From positions 1,240,001 to 1,304,000 of the forward strand of contig NZ_CP092362.2 of NCBI RefSeq assembly GCF_022370635.2: a DNA stretch of 64,000 bases. Reading direction: 5' to 3'. The DNA is from Mycolicibacterium crocinum (lineage in GTDB: Bacteria > Actinomycetota > Actinomycetes > Mycobacteriales > Mycobacteriaceae). Shown here piece after piece: positions 63,121 to 64,000 of the stretch. The position numbers and the translations under genes are program-made. Below the pieces are notes generated by a model. It made no database searches. It saw only the letters and a list, made by a program, of their open reading frames with translations, and was not told the origin of the DNA. The number at the start of each line of letters is the position of its first letter. Position 1 is the stretch's first letter.

Positions 63121-64000
63121 GTGTGGGCCGGCCGCGGTGCGGTGGTCATCTTGACCCTGCTTGTTTTCGCGATGATCGGGAGCCCGTCCGCGAACGCCGT
63201 CGTGATGTGGCATCCGAAGGCTGCGCCGCTGCCCACACCGTGGACCAAGCTGGTCGGGCCGGAGAACGCGCTGCCCAATTATCCCCGGCCACAGATGGCG
63301 CGCTCGGCCTGGCTGAACCTCAACGGCGTCTGGGGTTACATGGGTCGCTCGGCAGGAACCGTGCTGCCCGCGCCGCCGGCCCCGGAGGCCTACCGCGAGA
63401 AGATCCTCGTCCCATATCCCGTCGAGTCGGCCCTCTCCGGTATCCAGCGTCACGACGACGAGATGTGGTACCGCAAGGTGGTCAAGCTGCCGAGCAACTG
63501 GGTGGGAAAGCATGTGCTGCTGCACTTCGGCGCGGTGGACCAGATCGCGACAGTGTGGGTGAACGGCCAGGAGGTGGCCCACCACGAGGGCGGCTACACC
63601 GAGTTCAGCGCCGACATCACCAAGGCGCTGAGGTGGCCGGGAGCCCAGGAGATCACGGTGCGCGCCCAGGACCGCAACGACGCCAACCCGTTCCCGATCG
63701 GTAAACAACGCAACGCGCCCAAGGGGTTGTTCTACACCGGCGCGTCAGGAATCTGGCAGACGGTGTGGGCAGAACCCGTGCACGCCACCTACATCAACAA
63801 GGTCGACATCAGCACGGACCTGACGACCCTGACCGTCACCCCGCGCATCGCCGGGACGCGAGGCCAGCGCGCCGTGGTGTTCGCCGTCGAGCCCAACCGG
63901 TCCCGCGTGGTGGCGGTCGGCTCCGCCGGTGCCGGCGACACGATTCGTCTGCCGGTGCCCAATCCGCACCTGTGGACACCTGACGACCCGTACCTGTACG
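63121..64000 (+). CDS. Secreted glycoside hydrolase family 2-like protein, N-terminal part (continues past the window)
   Basis: An open frame running off the right edge, at least 293 residues. A hydrophobic export segment AVVILTLLVFAMIGSPSANA near the start is followed by the GH2 sugar-binding jelly roll: WLNLNGVWGY, YRKVVKLPSNWVGKHVLLHFGAVDQIATVWVNGQEV, HHEGGYTEFSADIT and GIWQTVWAEPV, then an Ig-like domain ending HLWTPDDPYLY. A beta-galactosidase, glucuronidase or mannosidase-type activity is likely. GTG 63121 is the first usual start codon, but the frame is open upstream with the basic stretch RPSRGRRRHSR, which looks like a signal-peptide head. Confidence 0.85.
   Translation, partial: MWAGRGAVVILTLLVFAMIGSPSANAVVMWHPKAAPLPTPWTKLVGPENALPNYPRPQMARSAWLNLNGVWGYMGRSAGTVLPAPPAPEAYREKILVPYPVESALSGIQRHDDEMWYRKVVKLPSNWVGKHVLLHFGAVDQIATVWVNGQEVAHHEGGYTEFSADITKALRWPGAQEITVRAQDRNDANPFPIGKQRNAPKGLFYTGASGIWQTVWAEPVHATYINKVDISTDLTTLTVTPRIAGTRGQRAVVFAVEPNRSRVVAVGSAGAGDTIRLPVPNPHLWTPDDPYLY

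Overview
The window is high-GC actinobacterial DNA, almost certainly from a rapidly growing mycobacterium (Mycolicibacterium-like). The left third follows the Mycobacterium tuberculosis order rplN-rplX-rplE-rpsN-rpsH-rplF-rplR-rpsE-rpmD-rplO, sppA, TIGR00027-type methyltransferases, secY-adk-map, sigL-rslA, and then (after novel genes) mmsB-fadE9-mmsA. Mycofactocin-coupled SDR, DUF732, Rv0315-like GH16 and PknD-like propeller proteins support the same assignment.

Layout. 1-2.7 kb: an IS110-family element split by a complete IS256-family element with inverted repeats and an 8-bp target duplication. 2.75-7.04 kb: spc ribosomal protein operon closed by a strong terminator. 7.04-15.5 kb: secreted tandem C39-like protein, luciferase-like oxidoreductase, SppA protease and four tandem SAM methyltransferase paralogues. 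15.8-18.5 kb: secY-adk-map. 18.5-24.9 kb: sigL-rslA with its autoregulatory promoter, then a four-gene operon (ThDP enzyme, SRPBCC protein, KAS III-like synthase, PLP aminotransferase) preceded by a second exact copy of the SigL-type promoter, then a MarR regulator. 24.9-28.5 kb: valine/methylmalonate-semialdehyde operon. 28.5-32.2 kb: DcuS/DcuR-type two-component system divergent from a C4-dicarboxylate transporter. 32.2-45.3 kb: accessory region with a tRNA-Leu(UAA), lipoproteins, small secreted proteins, a ChaB/Rho_N pseudogene, YihY and MscS membrane proteins, two NAD(P) enzymes, YchJ, GH16 and a repeat protein. 45.4-50.0 kb: GlxA-type regulator divergent from a cobalt nitrile hydratase operon carrying its own activator and CbtBA cobalt transporter. 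50.0-54.4 kb: L,D-transpeptidase, a second member of a secreted family, a membrane/FlgT-C-like pair and lipoprotein SodC. 54.4-57.3 kb: operon of an Lgt-like protein, a Pro-rich membrane protein and a tetraether-synthase-like radical SAM enzyme. 57.4-61.6 kb: SDR, MarR regulator and a three-gene redox operon linked by matching palindromic operators. 61.6-64 kb: CobW-type GTPase and the 5' part of a secreted GH2-like protein.

The strongest leads for something undescribed are the SigL-promoter-controlled ThDP/SRPBCC/KAS III/aminotransferase operon (19.9-24.3 kb), whose KAS III-like enzyme has lost the usual catalytic His, and the radical SAM/Lgt-like operon (54.4-57.3 kb). All functional assignments come from reading motifs; no database search was run.
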